Below, one piece after another: positions 7,436 through 16,313 of a DNA stretch of 64,000 nt. The translations under genes and the position numbers were made by a program. The DNA is taken from positions 1-64,000 of the forward strand of contig NZ_JAHYSG010000072.1 of NCBI RefSeq assembly GCF_022095675.1, read 5' to 3'. This DNA comes from Dactylosporangium sp. AC04546. Its GTDB lineage: Bacteria; Actinomycetota; Actinomycetes; Mycobacteriales; Micromonosporaceae. Position 1 is the first letter of the stretch. Each line of letters starts with the position of its first letter. Under the pieces are notes generated by a model that did not search any database, was not told where the DNA came from, and saw only the letters and a program-made list of their open reading frames with translations.

Positions 7436-8608
7436 ATGCTGGCCATCCGGGCCGGGCGGCTCTTCGACGGCGTGAGTGCCGCGACTGTCGAGCGGCCCGT
7501 CGTGATCGTCGAAGGCGCGCGCATCATCGCCGTGCTGGCCGGGGGCGAGCCTCCTGCCCAGGCCGAGCTCGTCGACCTCGGGGACGCGACACTGCTGCCC
7601 GGGCTCGTCGACTCCCACGTCCACCTAGTCTTCGACGCGAGTCCCGATCCCGTCGGTGCCCTGGCCGGCGCGGACGACGAGGCGGTACTGGCGATGATGC
7701 GCACAGCGGCGGAGCGTGCGCTGTCGGCCGGCATCACCACCGTCCGCGACCTCGGCGACCGCGGCTACCTGGCCGTCCGGCTCCGCGAGGAGACGGCCCG
7801 CACCGGCGGCCCGGAGATCCTCGCCGCCGGGCCGCCGATCACGACCGGGCAGGGGCACTGCTGGTTCCTCGGCGGCGCGGCCGCGACCGGGGCCGACGGG
7901 GTGCGGGAGGCGGTGCGCGAGCGCGCCGAGCGGGGCGTTGACGTGATCAAGCTGATGGCGACCGGCGGTGAGCTGACCCCGGGGTCGGCCTCGCACCTGG
8001 CGCAGTTCGAGGTCGACGAGCTGCGGGCGGCGGTCGACGAGGCGCGGCGGCACGGGCTGCCGACGACGGCGCACGCCCACGGTGCGGGCGGGATCGCCGA
8101 CGCCGTCGCCGCCGGGGTCGACATGATCGAGCACGGCACGTTCATGACCGTCGACGGGGCCGAGGCCGACGCGGCGATCGTGCGGGACATCGCCGACGCG
8201 GGCATCCCGATCGGTGCCACGATCGCGCAGAAGCCCAGGCCGGGCGTCACGCCGCCGCCGCGCATCCTCAAGGCGCTGCCGCTCATCGTCGCGGTGTTCC
8301 AGCAGCTCCGCGCGGCGGGCATCCCGCTGGTGTGCAGCAGCGACGCCGGCATCGGGCCGTTGAAGCCCATCGACTCCCTGCCGTACGGCCCGGCGATGAT
8401 GGCGAAGCACCTGGGCATGGCCCCCGCGGAGGCGCTGCGGTCGGTCACCTCCACGGCCGCGCAGGCGTGCCGGGTCGGCGGCCGGAAGGGCCGCGTCGCG
8501 CCCGGCTACGACGCCGACCTGCTCGCCGTCGCGGGCGACCCGCTGGCGGACCTGGCCGCGCTGACCGCGGTGAGCGCCGTGTTCCGCGGCGGCGTGCGGG
8601 TCAGATGA
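7436..8608 (+). CDS. Metal-dependent amidohydrolase (imidazolonepropionase-like)
   Basis: A 390-residue cytoplasmic amidohydrolase. The metal ligands are visible in order: HxH in DSHVHLVF (about residue 60), a bridging Lys in DVIKLMATGG, His in TAHAHG, His in IEHGTF and the catalytic Asp in SSDAGI. The N-terminal composite beta-sandwich and the C-terminal APGYDADLLAV return strand are typical. The family includes imidazolonepropionases and Xaa-Arg/Xaa-Pro dipeptidases; the exact substrate is open. ATG 7436 is chosen; the purine-rich GGAGGTGGCGGAG stretch (7411-7423) supplies the ribosome site. Confidence 0.87.
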   Translation: MLAIRAGRLFDGVSAATVERPVVIVEGARIIAVLAGGEPPAQAELVDLGDATLLPGLVDSHVHLVFDASPDPVGALAGADDEAVLAMMRTAAERALSAGITTVRDLGDRGYLAVRLREETARTGGPEILAAGPPITTGQGHCWFLGGAAATGADGVREAVRERAERGVDVIKLMATGGELTPGSASHLAQFEVDELRAAVDEARRHGLPTTAHAHGAGGIADAVAAGVDMIEHGTFMTVDGAEADAAIVRDIADAGIPIGATIAQKPRPGVTPPPRILKALPLIVAVFQQLRAAGIPLVCSSDAGIGPLKPIDSLPYGPAMMAKHLGMAPAEALRSVTSTAAQACRVGGRKGRVAPGYDADLLAVAGDPLADLAALTAVSAVFRGGVRVR

Positions 8609-8802
8609 GCGCGGCGAGCACGTCGCGGCCCACCAGGTGGGCCGGGCGGGCGGCGTCGAGCGACACCAGCATGCCCCGCAGCCGGTACCACGCGGTCAGC
8701 GGCGCGGCCAGCTCGTGGTACCGCCGAAGCCGCTCCCTGATCACGGGCTCGACGTCGTCGGAGCGCCCGCCCGAGGCGCCGCGGTCCAGGCAGCGCTCCA
8801 CC
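8601..8802 (-). pseudogene. Adenylate-kinase-like C-terminal remnant
   Basis: Read on the minus strand, the segment from about 8800 down to the stop at 8601-8603 gives the C-terminal signature of a nucleoside monophosphate kinase: a LID-like GGRSDD, then EPVIRERLRRY, LTAWYRLRG, and a closing Leu/Ala-rich helix. This equals the RxDDxxxxxxxRLxxY...PLxxYY region of adenylate kinase. Everything upstream (P-loop, NMP-binding domain) is absent. The homology stops abruptly where a plus-strand fragment of an unrelated gene begins. A non-functional remnant. Confidence 0.6.
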
Positions 8803-9045
8803 GCGATCCTCGACCGCTGCACCGCCGAGCTGTGCGACCACGTCACCGGCGGCCACGACGCCGCCGAGCGGCTGTACCGCGCCGAGCGCGAGCAGCTCTT
8901 CCTGGTGTCGCTCGGCAACCAGGGCCACTGGTTCCGCTACCACTGGATGCTGCGCGACGTGCTGCGCCGCGAGGCGCGCCAAACAGCACGGGCCGCCGTG
9001 TCCGGAGAGGGGTGTCCGCCGGGGCGATATTCCTGTGGGGAATGA
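8803..9045 (+). pseudogene. MalT/LuxR-type ATPase regulator fragment
   Basis: The plus-strand frame from 8803 reads AILDRC, then LCDHVTG, then EREQLFLVSL, WFRYHWMLRDVLRREA. This is the conserved stretch linking the NB-ARC and TPR parts of large MalT-type LuxR regulators (family pattern: LCDxVTG ... LERxNLFLVPL ... WYRYHHLFxDLLR). About 55 codons of homology remain, followed by unrelated sequence to the stop at 9045. No start codon, ATPase domain or HTH is left. It is an isolated internal fragment, abutting the minus-strand adenylate-kinase remnant. Confidence 0.6.
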
Positions 9046-9079
9046 ATATTCCGGACAGGAATACCGCGCACCGAGACCC

Positions 9080-10621
9080 CTACCAGGTGTCGACGAACCG
9101 GGGCGGCGACGGGGGTGACGGCGGACAGGCCGACAGGGTGGCGGCGATGATCGCGCGGGTGTCGGCCGGGTCGATCACGTCGTCGATCTCGAACAGGCGG
9201 GCCGCGTTGAGGGCCTCGACGCGTTCGCGGTACTCCTCCGTCAGGCGGCGGACCGTGCGTTCCCGCTCGGCCGGGTCCTCGATCGCGGCCAACTCCTGGC
9301 GCATGCCGAGCCGGACCGCGCCCTCCAGGCCCATCGGGCCGAGGTGGGCGGCCGGCCAGGCGACCGTCAGGACCGGCTCCTTGGTGCTGCCGCCCAGCAT
9401 CGCCTGCGCGCCGAGGCCGTAGCCGCGGCGCAGCACCACGCCCACGAGCGGCACCCGCAGGCGGGCGCCGGCCACGAGCAGCCGGGACGTGTGCCGCACG
9501 AGGGCGGTCTTCTCCGCCTCCGGGCCGACCATCATGCCGGGGGTGTCGACGAGGGAGACGACCGGGAAGCCGTACGCGTCGCACAGCTGGAGGAAGCGCG
9601 CGCCCTTGTCGGCCGCGTCGCTGGTGATCGCGCCGGCCGCGTGCCGGGTGTGGTTGGCGATGACGCCGACCGGGCGGCCCTCGATGCGGGCCAGGGCGGT
9701 CACCAGCTCCGGCGCGAAGCGCTCGCGGAGGAGGACGACCGAGCCGGTGTCGGCGAGGGTGGTCACGATCGGCCGCACGTCGTACGCGGTGCGCTCCCGC
9801 TCCGGCACCATCCCGCGCAGCACCGCCTGGTCGGCCGCCGGGCCGGGCGGCACCGGGCCGGCGAAGAAGCCGAGGAGGCGCTTCGTCACCGCGACCGCCT
9901 CGGCCTCGTCGGCGACGGCGACGTCGACCACGCCGTTGCGGGTCTGCACGTCGATCGGGCCGATCTCCTCGGGCGCGAAGGTGCCCAGGCCACCGCCGGC
10001 GATCATCGCCGGGCCGGCCATGCCGAGGTTCGCCGTCGCGGTGGCGACGATGAGGTCGGCCGCGCCGGCGATCACCGCGTTGCCGGCGAAGCAGCGGCCG
10101 GCGACGACCGCGATCCGGGGTACGACTCCGGAAAGGCGGGCCCACAGCGCGAACGTCCGCACGTCGAGGGCCGACGCGACCGGCACGTCGGTGTCGCCCG
10201 GCCGCCCGCCGCCGCCCTCGGCGAAGAAGACGACCGGGATGCGCAGCCGCTCGACCAGGTGCAGCAGCCGGTCGGTCTTCTGGTGCCCGCGCAGCCCCTG
10301 GGTGCCGGCGAGGACCGTGGCGTCGTAGGCGAGCACGGCGCACGCGGCGCCGCCGACCCGGGCGGTGCCGGCCACGACCCCGTCGGCCGGGGTGCGGGCC
10401 ATCAGCTCGGCCAGGTCGCGGCGCTGCTCCTGGGCCGCCACCGTGAGTGCGCCGTACTCCACGAAGCTGCCCTCGTCGACCAGGTCGGCGAGGTTCTCCC
10501 GGGCGGTGCGCCCGCCGGCCGCGTGCCGTTTCGCGACCGCCTCGGGCCGCGCGTCGTCACGGGTCCGGGCCTTGCGCGCGGCGAGCTCCTCCATGGACAT
10601 GCACCCATGGTGCAACATCAT
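9080..10621 (-). CDS. Acyl-CoA carboxylase carboxyltransferase (beta) subunit
   Basis: About 510 residues with the two crotonase-like carboxyltransferase halves. The N-terminal domain has the ARKARTRD ... ENLADLVDEGSF start and the acyl-CoA oxyanion region; the C-terminal half has SLVDTPGMMVGPEAE and a GxxxRxGYGLGAQAM-like stretch. This subunit transfers CO2 from biotin to an acyl-CoA (acetyl-, propionyl- or another short acyl-CoA). No biotin carboxylase subunit is next to it, so it must pair with one elsewhere. Start codons lie at 10621, 10600 and 10594; the first adds a His-containing 7-residue tail and the internal ATG 10600 may be the true start. Confidence 0.88.
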   Translation of the reverse strand: MMLHHGCMSMEELAARKARTRDDARPEAVAKRHAAGGRTARENLADLVDEGSFVEYGALTVAAQEQRRDLAELMARTPADGVVAGTARVGGAACAVLAYDATVLAGTQGLRGHQKTDRLLHLVERLRIPVVFFAEGGGGRPGDTDVPVASALDVRTFALWARLSGVVPRIAVVAGRCFAGNAVIAGAADLIVATATANLGMAGPAMIAGGGLGTFAPEEIGPIDVQTRNGVVDVAVADEAEAVAVTKRLLGFFAGPVPPGPAADQAVLRGMVPERERTAYDVRPIVTTLADTGSVVLLRERFAPELVTALARIEGRPVGVIANHTRHAAGAITSDAADKGARFLQLCDAYGFPVVSLVDTPGMMVGPEAEKTALVRHTSRLLVAGARLRVPLVGVVLRRGYGLGAQAMLGGSTKEPVLTVAWPAAHLGPMGLEGAVRLGMRQELAAIEDPAERERTVRRLTEEYRERVEALNAARLFEIDDVIDPADTRAIIAATLSACPPSPPSPPRFVDTW

Positions 10622-10646
10622 GGTGGCGCGTCGGCGGGCCGGTGGT

Positions 10647-11471
10647 TCATCCTTTCAGGCCGCTGCGCGAGACGCCTTCGATGACGTACCGCTGGGCCAG
10701 CACGAACAGCACCAGCGCCGGCACGCTGGCCAGCACCGCCCCGGCCATGACCACCGGAAAGTCGGTGTTGTACGCGCCCTGCAGCAGCCCCAGCCCGGCC
10801 GGCAGGGTCAGCCGGTCGGCGCTGAACAGCGTGAAGATCGGCCACAGGAAGTCGTTCCAGTTGCTCAGGAAGGACAGCACGGTCAGCGTGGCGAGGGCCG
10901 GGCGGGACAGCGGCAGCACGATGCGGGTGAACACGGTCCACGGCGCGGCGCCGTCGAGCACCGCCGCCTCCTCCAGCTCCCGCGGCAGCGACAGGAAGAA
11001 CTGGCGTAGGAAGAACACCCCGAACGCGCTCGCCGCACCCGGCACCACGATGACGAGCAGGGTGTCGAGCCAGCCGAGCGTGTCGACGACCAGGAAGTTC
11101 GGGATGATGAGCGTGGCCGGTGGCACGAACAGCGTCGCGACGACGACGGCGAACATCAGCCCGCGGCCACGGAAGCGCATCCGTGCGAGGGCGTAGGCGG
11201 CCGTCGAGGCGGTGACGAGCACCAGCGCGGCGTGCAGGACGGCGGCGAGCATGCTGTTGACGAACCAGCGCAGCACCGGGTTCTGCGAGCCGGGCTCGAA
11301 CAGCCGGTGGTAGCCGTAGCCGGAGACCGGGTCGGGCAGCCAGGCGGGCGGGGTGCGTTGGGCGTCGGGGTAGGTCTTCAGCGACGTGAGCACCATCCAG
11401 ACCACCGGCACGACGAACACCGCCGTCAGCAGCACCAGCAGGGTGTAGCGCACGACTCGGCGGAGGGTCAT
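10647..11471 (-). CDS. Carbohydrate ABC transporter permease (MalG type)
   Basis: A 274-residue inner-membrane protein with six hydrophobic segments and the EAA motif that docks the ATPase (EEAAVLDGAAPWTVFTRIVLPLSRP, about residues 186-210). It forms the translocation pore of a CUT1 sugar importer with the upstream permease. The ATG overlaps the previous gene's stop (ATGA, 11468-11471). No ATPase gene is present in the locus; actinobacterial CUT1 systems usually share a MsiK ATPase encoded elsewhere (known for Streptomyces, inferred here). Confidence 0.9.
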   Translation of the reverse strand: MTLRRVVRYTLLVLLTAVFVVPVVWMVLTSLKTYPDAQRTPPAWLPDPVSGYGYHRLFEPGSQNPVLRWFVNSMLAAVLHAALVLVTASTAAYALARMRFRGRGLMFAVVVATLFVPPATLIIPNFLVVDTLGWLDTLLVIVVPGAASAFGVFFLRQFFLSLPRELEEAAVLDGAAPWTVFTRIVLPLSRPALATLTVLSFLSNWNDFLWPIFTLFSADRLTLPAGLGLLQGAYNTDFPVVMAGAVLASVPALVLFVLAQRYVIEGVSRSGLKG

Positions 11472-12328
11472 GTGTCCTCCTGATAGCGGAACAGGCGGAA
11501 GTTGGCGAGGCTGACCACGGCCAGCATGAGGGTCAGGACCACGCTCATCGCGGCGGCCCGCCCGGCGTCGTTCTGGCCCAGGCCGAGCGACACGACGTAG
11601 GACACCACCGTGCGGGTCTCGGTGCCCGGCGCGCCCTGCGTGATGAGGTACGACTGCCCGAACATGTTGGCCGAGGCGAGGATCGTGGTCGTGAGCACGA
11701 ACAGCAGCACCGGCCGCAGGCCCGGCAGCGTGACGTTGCGGAAGCGCTGCCACGCCGAGGCGCCGTCGACGGTGGCCGCCTCGTAGAGCTCGGCCGGGAT
11801 GTCCTGCAGGCCGGCGAGGTAGATGACCGCGTTGAACCCGCAGGTCCACCACACGGTGACGCCGACCAGTGACACCCAGGCCCACGGCGTGGCGGTGAGC
11901 CACGGCGTCGTGGTGCCGAGCAGGTGGTTGACGAAGCCGAGGTTCGCGTCGAGCAGGAAGCGCCACAGCAGCCCGACGACGGCGACACCGAGCACGTACG
12001 GGGCGAAGTAGACGGCGCGGAAGAAGGTGCGGCCGGGGAACGAGCGGTTGAGCAGCAGCGCCATGGCCAGCGGCAGCGCCACCAGCAGCGGCACGGACGC
12101 GACCGTGAAGATCGCGGTGGCCCGCACGCTCTCCCACCAGTCGCCGTAGACGAGCGAGTCGGGGCTGAACAGCTCGGTGTAGTTGTCCAGCCCGACGAAC
12201 GGCTTGTTCGGCAGCTGGAAGTCCCACTGGTGCAGGCTCAGCCAGACGCCGAGGGCGATGGGCAGGAGCCCGAAGACGCCGAACAGCAGCAGGTAGGGCG
12301 CCAGGAAGAGGTACGGGGTGGCCCGCAC
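11468..12328 (-). CDS. Carbohydrate ABC transporter permease (MalF type)
   Basis: A 286-residue permease with six membrane segments starting YLFLAPYLLLFGVFGLLP and an EAA loop (YEAATVDGASAWQRFRNVTLP). It lies 6 bases after the binding-protein gene and overlaps the second permease by 4 bases, so GH51, binding protein and both permeases form one transcription unit. Expected substrate from context: arabino-oligosaccharides. Confidence 0.9.
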   Translation of the reverse strand: MRATPYLFLAPYLLLFGVFGLLPIALGVWLSLHQWDFQLPNKPFVGLDNYTELFSPDSLVYGDWWESVRATAIFTVASVPLLVALPLAMALLLNRSFPGRTFFRAVYFAPYVLGVAVVGLLWRFLLDANLGFVNHLLGTTTPWLTATPWAWVSLVGVTVWWTCGFNAVIYLAGLQDIPAELYEAATVDGASAWQRFRNVTLPGLRPVLLFVLTTTILASANMFGQSYLITQGAPGTETRTVVSYVVSLGLGQNDAGRAAAMSVVLTLMLAVVSLANFRLFRYQEDT

Positions 12329-12334
12329 GGTCCG

Positions 12335-13660
12335 TCAGCTCCCGTACTTCTTGCGGTTGTCCTCGAGCAGCTTGTCGGCCTTGGCCACGCCGTCGTCCAG
12401 GGCCTGCTTCACCGGCTTCTTGCCGAGGATCGCCTCGTTGAACGCGGTGTAGAACAGCGCCGTGACGTCGCCGACGCCCGGCACCGCCGGCGGGAACGCC
12501 GCGTCGGGCAGTTCGGCGGCGAGCGTGCCGACCTCCTTGAGCTCGCCGAACTTCGGGTCGTCGAGCACCGACCGGCGGGCCGGCACCTGGCCGCCGGCGG
12601 CCCAGTCGAGGGAGTGCTGGCTGAGCCAGTTGATGAAGACCTTGGCCCCGGCGACCTTGTTCGCGTCGGTCTTCTTCTGCTGCACGACGGTGAAGTTGTG
12701 CGAGTTGGCCCAGACCGCCTTCTTCGTGCCGATCTGCGGCACGGGCGCGACGCCCCACTGCACGTCGGGGCTCTTCTTGAGGTCGTTGACCTGCCAGATG
12801 CCGTTGACGTTGAACGCGTTCTTGCCGCTCTTGAGGGCCAGGTAGTCGGCGTCCTGGCCGACGTTGGCGGGGGAGTGCCCGTCGGCGACGAGCTTGGCCA
12901 GCCAGCTGACCGCCTCGACGGCCGGGTCGGAGTTGAAGGCGGCCTTCGTGGCGTCGTCGTTGTAGAGGCTGCCGCCGAACTGGTAGATGAGCGAGTAGCC
13001 GGTCATACCGCCGGTGAACTGGAACGGGCTGATCCAGAAGCCCTGGATGCCGGCTCCCTTGAGCGCGGTGAGGGCGGCCTCCATCTCGGCGCGGTCGGCC
13101 GGGGGCTTCTGCGGGTCGAGGCCGGCCTGCTTGAACAGGGCCTTGTTGTAGTAGAGGCCGACCGGGTGCATGTCGAGCGGGATGCCGTAGCGCTTGCCGC
13201 CGTACATGCCGCCCTTCCACACCGTGGCCGCGAAGTCGGACTCGGTGAGGCCCAGGGCGCCGGCCACGTCGTCGACCGGCTGGATCACCTTGCGGGCGGC
13301 GAAGGTGGCGAGCTGGTCCATGTGCATGACGGCGATGTCGGGGCCGTTGCCGCTGGACACCGCGCCGGGCAGCTTGGCGTAGTAGTCCTCCCACTTGTAC
13401 GTGGCGACGGTGAGGGCGATGTTGGCGTGCTCGGCGTTGAACTGGTCGACGAGCTTCTTGAAGATGTCGCCGTCGCCGCCGGTGAAGCCGTTCCACAGGT
13501 TCAGCGAGACCTTCGGGCCGGTGTAGTCCTTGCCGCCGTTGCCTGCGGTGGACGGGCCGGCGTCGTCGTCGCCACAGCCGGCGAGGGCGAGGCCGGCGGC
13601 GGCGCCGAGGCCGAGGCCGAGCAGCCGGCGGCGGCTGACGGGGTGCAGGGGTGTCGTCAT
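12335..13660 (-). CDS. Extracellular sugar-binding lipoprotein of an ABC importer
   Basis: A 441-residue family 1 solute-binding protein. The N-terminus has a Tat-like SRRRLLG motif and a lipobox LALAGC (Cys near residue 29), so it is anchored to the outer face of the membrane. The mature part has the NLWNGFTGG start and the aromatic-rich segments typical of CUT1 oligosaccharide binders. It lies 10 bases after the GH51 stop in the operon. The GH51 neighbour and shared LacI control point to arabinose-containing oligosaccharides as ligand (inference). Confidence 0.9.
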   Translation of the reverse strand: MTTPLHPVSRRRLLGLGLGAAAGLALAGCGDDDAGPSTAGNGGKDYTGPKVSLNLWNGFTGGDGDIFKKLVDQFNAEHANIALTVATYKWEDYYAKLPGAVSSGNGPDIAVMHMDQLATFAARKVIQPVDDVAGALGLTESDFAATVWKGGMYGGKRYGIPLDMHPVGLYYNKALFKQAGLDPQKPPADRAEMEAALTALKGAGIQGFWISPFQFTGGMTGYSLIYQFGGSLYNDDATKAAFNSDPAVEAVSWLAKLVADGHSPANVGQDADYLALKSGKNAFNVNGIWQVNDLKKSPDVQWGVAPVPQIGTKKAVWANSHNFTVVQQKKTDANKVAGAKVFINWLSQHSLDWAAGGQVPARRSVLDDPKFGELKEVGTLAAELPDAAFPPAVPGVGDVTALFYTAFNEAILGKKPVKQALDDGVAKADKLLEDNRKKYGS

Positions 13661-13670
13661 GGCGGTACTC

Positions 13671-15179
13671 CTAGTTGGCGGGGGCGAATCGCAGCAGGTT
13701 CCAGGAGGCGGCCGGCAGCGCGACCGTGCAGCGGCCGCCGTCGACGACCGGCACGGCCAGGGCCTGCGGCGTGACCCGGTCGGGATCGTCGGCGGTGTTG
13801 GCGGCGTCGGGGTCGGCGCCGGCGTCGATGGTCAGGTGCTCGACGCCGCCGAGGCCGGGCAGGCCGCGCAGGTCGACGTCGAGGGCGAGCGGCCGGTCGC
13901 CGCGGTTGACGGCGAACACGGCGAGCGTGCCGTGCTCCTCGTCGAGGACGGCGGCGGTGTCGAGCGAGGGCACCGGGCCGTACCGGGCGGTGTCGTGCGC
14001 CGGGCCGGTCGGCTCGGTGCGCAGGACGGTGCCGCGGGCGTGGCGGGCGGTGAGGGCGAACGGGTGGAAGATGCTCTGCCTCCAGGCCGGGCCGCCGGTG
14101 ATCGTGCGGATCGGGGCGATGACGTTGGCGAGCTGGGCCTGGCAGGCGATGCCGACCCGGTCGGCGTGGCGCAGCAGCGTGACGAGGAGGTCGCCGACGA
14201 CGACGGCGTCGGTGGCCGTGTAGGTGTCCTCGATGAGGGGCGGTGCCTCGGCCCAGTCGCGGTCCAGGTCGGCCTGGAGCCGGGACTGGTACCACACGTT
14301 CCACTCGTCGAACGACACTTTGAGCCGGCGCGTGCGGCGCTGCTTGGCCGCGACGTAGTCGGCGGCCGCGACGACCTCGGTGATGAAGGCGTCCATGTCC
14401 ACGGCGGAGGCCAGGATGCTGGGCCGGTCGCCGTCGGACGGGTCGTAGTAGGTGTGCGCGGAGATGTAGTCGACGTGCTCGTAGGTGTGCTCCAGCACGG
14501 TCGCCTCCCAGGCGGCGAACGTGGGCATCCCGCGGTTGGAGCTGCCGCAGGCGACGAGGCTGATCGAGGGGTCGACGAGCTTCATCGCCCGGGCGGTCTC
14601 GGCGGCCAGCCGCCCGTACTCGTCGGCCGTCTTGTGCCCGACCTGCCACGGGCCGTCGAGCTCGTTGCCCAGGCACCACAGCCGGATGCCGTAGGGTTCC
14701 TCGGCGCCGTGCTTGCGGCGCAGGTCGGCGAGGTGGCTGCCGCCCCGGTGGTTGGCGTACTCCAGCAGGTCGCAGGCCTCCTGCACGCCACGCGTGCCGA
14801 GGTTGACGGCCATCATCGGCTCGACGTCGGCGGCACGGGCCCAGCCCATGAACTCGTCGAGCCCGAACGCGTTCGTCTCGATGCTCTTCCAGGCGAGGTC
14901 GAGCCGCCGGGGGCGATCGCCCGCCGGGCCGACGCCGTCCTCCCAGCGGTACCCCGAGACGAAGTTGCCGCCCGGGTAGCGCACGACGGTGACGCCGAGC
15001 TCCCGGGTCAGCGCCAGGACGTCGCCACGGCGACCGGCGTCGTCGGCCGCCGGATGGCCGGGCTCGAAGACACCGCCGTAGACGCAGCGCCCCATGTGCT
15101 CGACGAACGACCCGAACAGCCTGCGGTCCACCTCGCCGATGCGGAACGCGGGGTCGATCACCACCTGTGCTGTGTTCAA
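13671..15179 (-). CDS. abfA: Alpha-L-arabinofuranosidase, GH51
   Basis: A 502-residue intracellular GH51 enzyme releasing L-arabinofuranose from arabinan, arabinoxylan or imported oligosaccharides. The acid/base Glu is in CLGNELDGPWQ (E173) and the nucleophile Glu in SFDEWNVWY (E292); other family landmarks are FVEHMGRCVYGG, VRYPGGNFVSGY and the SAHTYY loop. Length equals typical bacterial GH51, and there is no signal peptide, consistent with hydrolysis after import. It is the first gene of the sugar-uptake operon, divergent from lacI across the double operator at 15213-15238. Confidence 0.93.
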   Translation of the reverse strand: MNTAQVVIDPAFRIGEVDRRLFGSFVEHMGRCVYGGVFEPGHPAADDAGRRGDVLALTRELGVTVVRYPGGNFVSGYRWEDGVGPAGDRPRRLDLAWKSIETNAFGLDEFMGWARAADVEPMMAVNLGTRGVQEACDLLEYANHRGGSHLADLRRKHGAEEPYGIRLWCLGNELDGPWQVGHKTADEYGRLAAETARAMKLVDPSISLVACGSSNRGMPTFAAWEATVLEHTYEHVDYISAHTYYDPSDGDRPSILASAVDMDAFITEVVAAADYVAAKQRRTRRLKVSFDEWNVWYQSRLQADLDRDWAEAPPLIEDTYTATDAVVVGDLLVTLLRHADRVGIACQAQLANVIAPIRTITGGPAWRQSIFHPFALTARHARGTVLRTEPTGPAHDTARYGPVPSLDTAAVLDEEHGTLAVFAVNRGDRPLALDVDLRGLPGLGGVEHLTIDAGADPDAANTADDPDRVTPQALAVPVVDGGRCTVALPAASWNLLRFAPAN

Positions 15180-15212
15180 ACCTGTTGCCTTCCGTGTGAA
15201 CGTGAGGCAGTT

Positions 15213-15238
15213 TTACAACGTTGTATGCAACGTTGTAA
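15213..15238. promoter_or_regulatory. Double LacI-type operator
   Basis: TTACAACGTTG, a 4-base spacer TATG, then CAACGTTGTAA: a perfect 11-bp inverted repeat. Each arm contains its own AACGTT palindrome, so the site is also two adjacent 12-mers (15214-15225 and 15226-15237) with the central CG typical of LacI-family operators. It lies 34 bases before the GH51 start on one side and 56 bases before lacI on the other, well placed to repress both and to let two dimers bind side by side. Confidence 0.75.
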
Positions 15239-15260
15239 AGGGCGGGCACCGCGATAGAGT
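15233..15260 (+). promoter_or_regulatory. Candidate lacI promoter overlapping the operator
   Basis: TTGTAA (15233-15238) and TAGAGT (15255-15260), separated by 16 bases, resemble -35 and -10 boxes. The -35 is the right arm of the operator, so LacI bound there would block its own transcription (autoregulation, inferred). Confidence 0.45.
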
Positions 15261-15293
15261 CCGTTCGTTTCCCAACTGCGATCGGGGGAGTGC

Positions 15294-16313
15294 GTGCGGC
15301 ACAGGCTCAAGGACGTCGCCGAGCGGGCCGGGGTGTCGGTGAAGACGGTCTCCAATGTCGTCAACGGATACGCCCACGTCAGCCCGGACACCCGCGCGAG
15401 GGTCGAGGAGGCCGTCGCCGCGCTCGGCTACCGGCCCAACCTCACCGCGCGCAACCTGCGCCGGGGCCGCACCGGCGTCATCGCGCTGGCGGTGCCCGAG
15501 CTCGACCAGCCGTACTTCGCCGAGCTGGCCGGCCATGTGGTCGCCGCCGCCGCCACCCGCGACTGGACGGTGCTCATCGACCAGACCAACGGCGACCCGG
15601 AGCGGGAGCGGCTGGTCGCCGAGGGCATCCGCGACCACCTGGTCGACGGGGTCATCTTCAGCCCGCTCGCGCTGACCGGCGCCGACCTGGCCGGCGATGC
15701 AGCCGGCGGCGACGGCCGCCCGCCGCTGGTCCTGCTCGGCGAGCGGGTCGAGGGCGCCGCGGCCGACCACGTCGCGATCGACAACGTCGCCGCCGCCCGC
15801 GACATGACCGTCCACCTCGCCGCGGCCGCCCGCCGGCGGGTCGCCGCCATCGGCGCCCAGGAGAGCGCGGAGGGCGCCACCGCCCGGCTGCGGCTCGCCG
15901 GCTACCGGGCCGGCCTGCGCGACGCCGGCCTGCCGTTCGACCCGGCGCTCGTCGCGCCGGCCCGGGCCTGGCGGCGCACCGACGGCGCCGCGGCCATGCG
16001 GGCACTGCTCGCCGTCACGCCGCCGCCCGACGCGGTGTTCTGCGGCAACGACACGCTCGCCCTCGGCGCGCTGCGCGCGCTGCACGAGGCCGGCCTGCGG
16101 GTGCCCGACGACGTGGCCGTCGCCGGTTTCGACGACATCGAGGACGGCCGGTTCGCCACGCCGAGCCTCACCACGGTCGCGCCGGACAAGGCCCGCCTCG
16201 CCGGCGTGGCCGTCGAACTGCTCGCCGCCCGCCTGTCCGGCGTGGGCTCGGGCCCGCCCCGCGCCGAGACCGTCCCCTACGAGCTGCGCCTGCGCGAGAG
16301 CACCGGCGGTTAG
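15294..16313 (+). CDS. LacI-family transcriptional regulator of the arabinoside locus
   Basis: A 339-residue repressor. Residues 3-50 form the LacI helix-turn-helix and hinge (LKDVAERAGVSVKTVSNVVN, then YRPNLTARNLRRGRTG); the rest is a periplasmic-binding-protein-like sensor (IALAVPELDQPYF, PDAVFCGNDTLALGA, VAGFDDIE). The hinge helix contains Leu/Ala typical of minor-groove insertion at a central CG, which fits the AACGTT operator. GTG 15294 is preceded by GGGGGAG (15284-15290). It is divergent from the GH51 operon and probably senses arabinose or a short arabinoside. Its stop overlaps that of the convergent POT gene. Confidence 0.93.
   Translation: MRHRLKDVAERAGVSVKTVSNVVNGYAHVSPDTRARVEEAVAALGYRPNLTARNLRRGRTGVIALAVPELDQPYFAELAGHVVAAAATRDWTVLIDQTNGDPERERLVAEGIRDHLVDGVIFSPLALTGADLAGDAAGGDGRPPLVLLGERVEGAAADHVAIDNVAAARDMTVHLAAAARRRVAAIGAQESAEGATARLRLAGYRAGLRDAGLPFDPALVAPARAWRRTDGAAAMRALLAVTPPPDAVFCGNDTLALGALRALHEAGLRVPDDVAVAGFDDIEDGRFATPSLTTVAPDKARLAGVAVELLAARLSGVGSGPPRAETVPYELRLRESTGG

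Noticed and set aside
10647..13496. Very long minus-strand frame across the sugar transporter genes
   Set aside because: Except for its last 275 codons it is an Arg/Pro-rich shadow in a frame other than that of the upstream permease and binding-protein genes.
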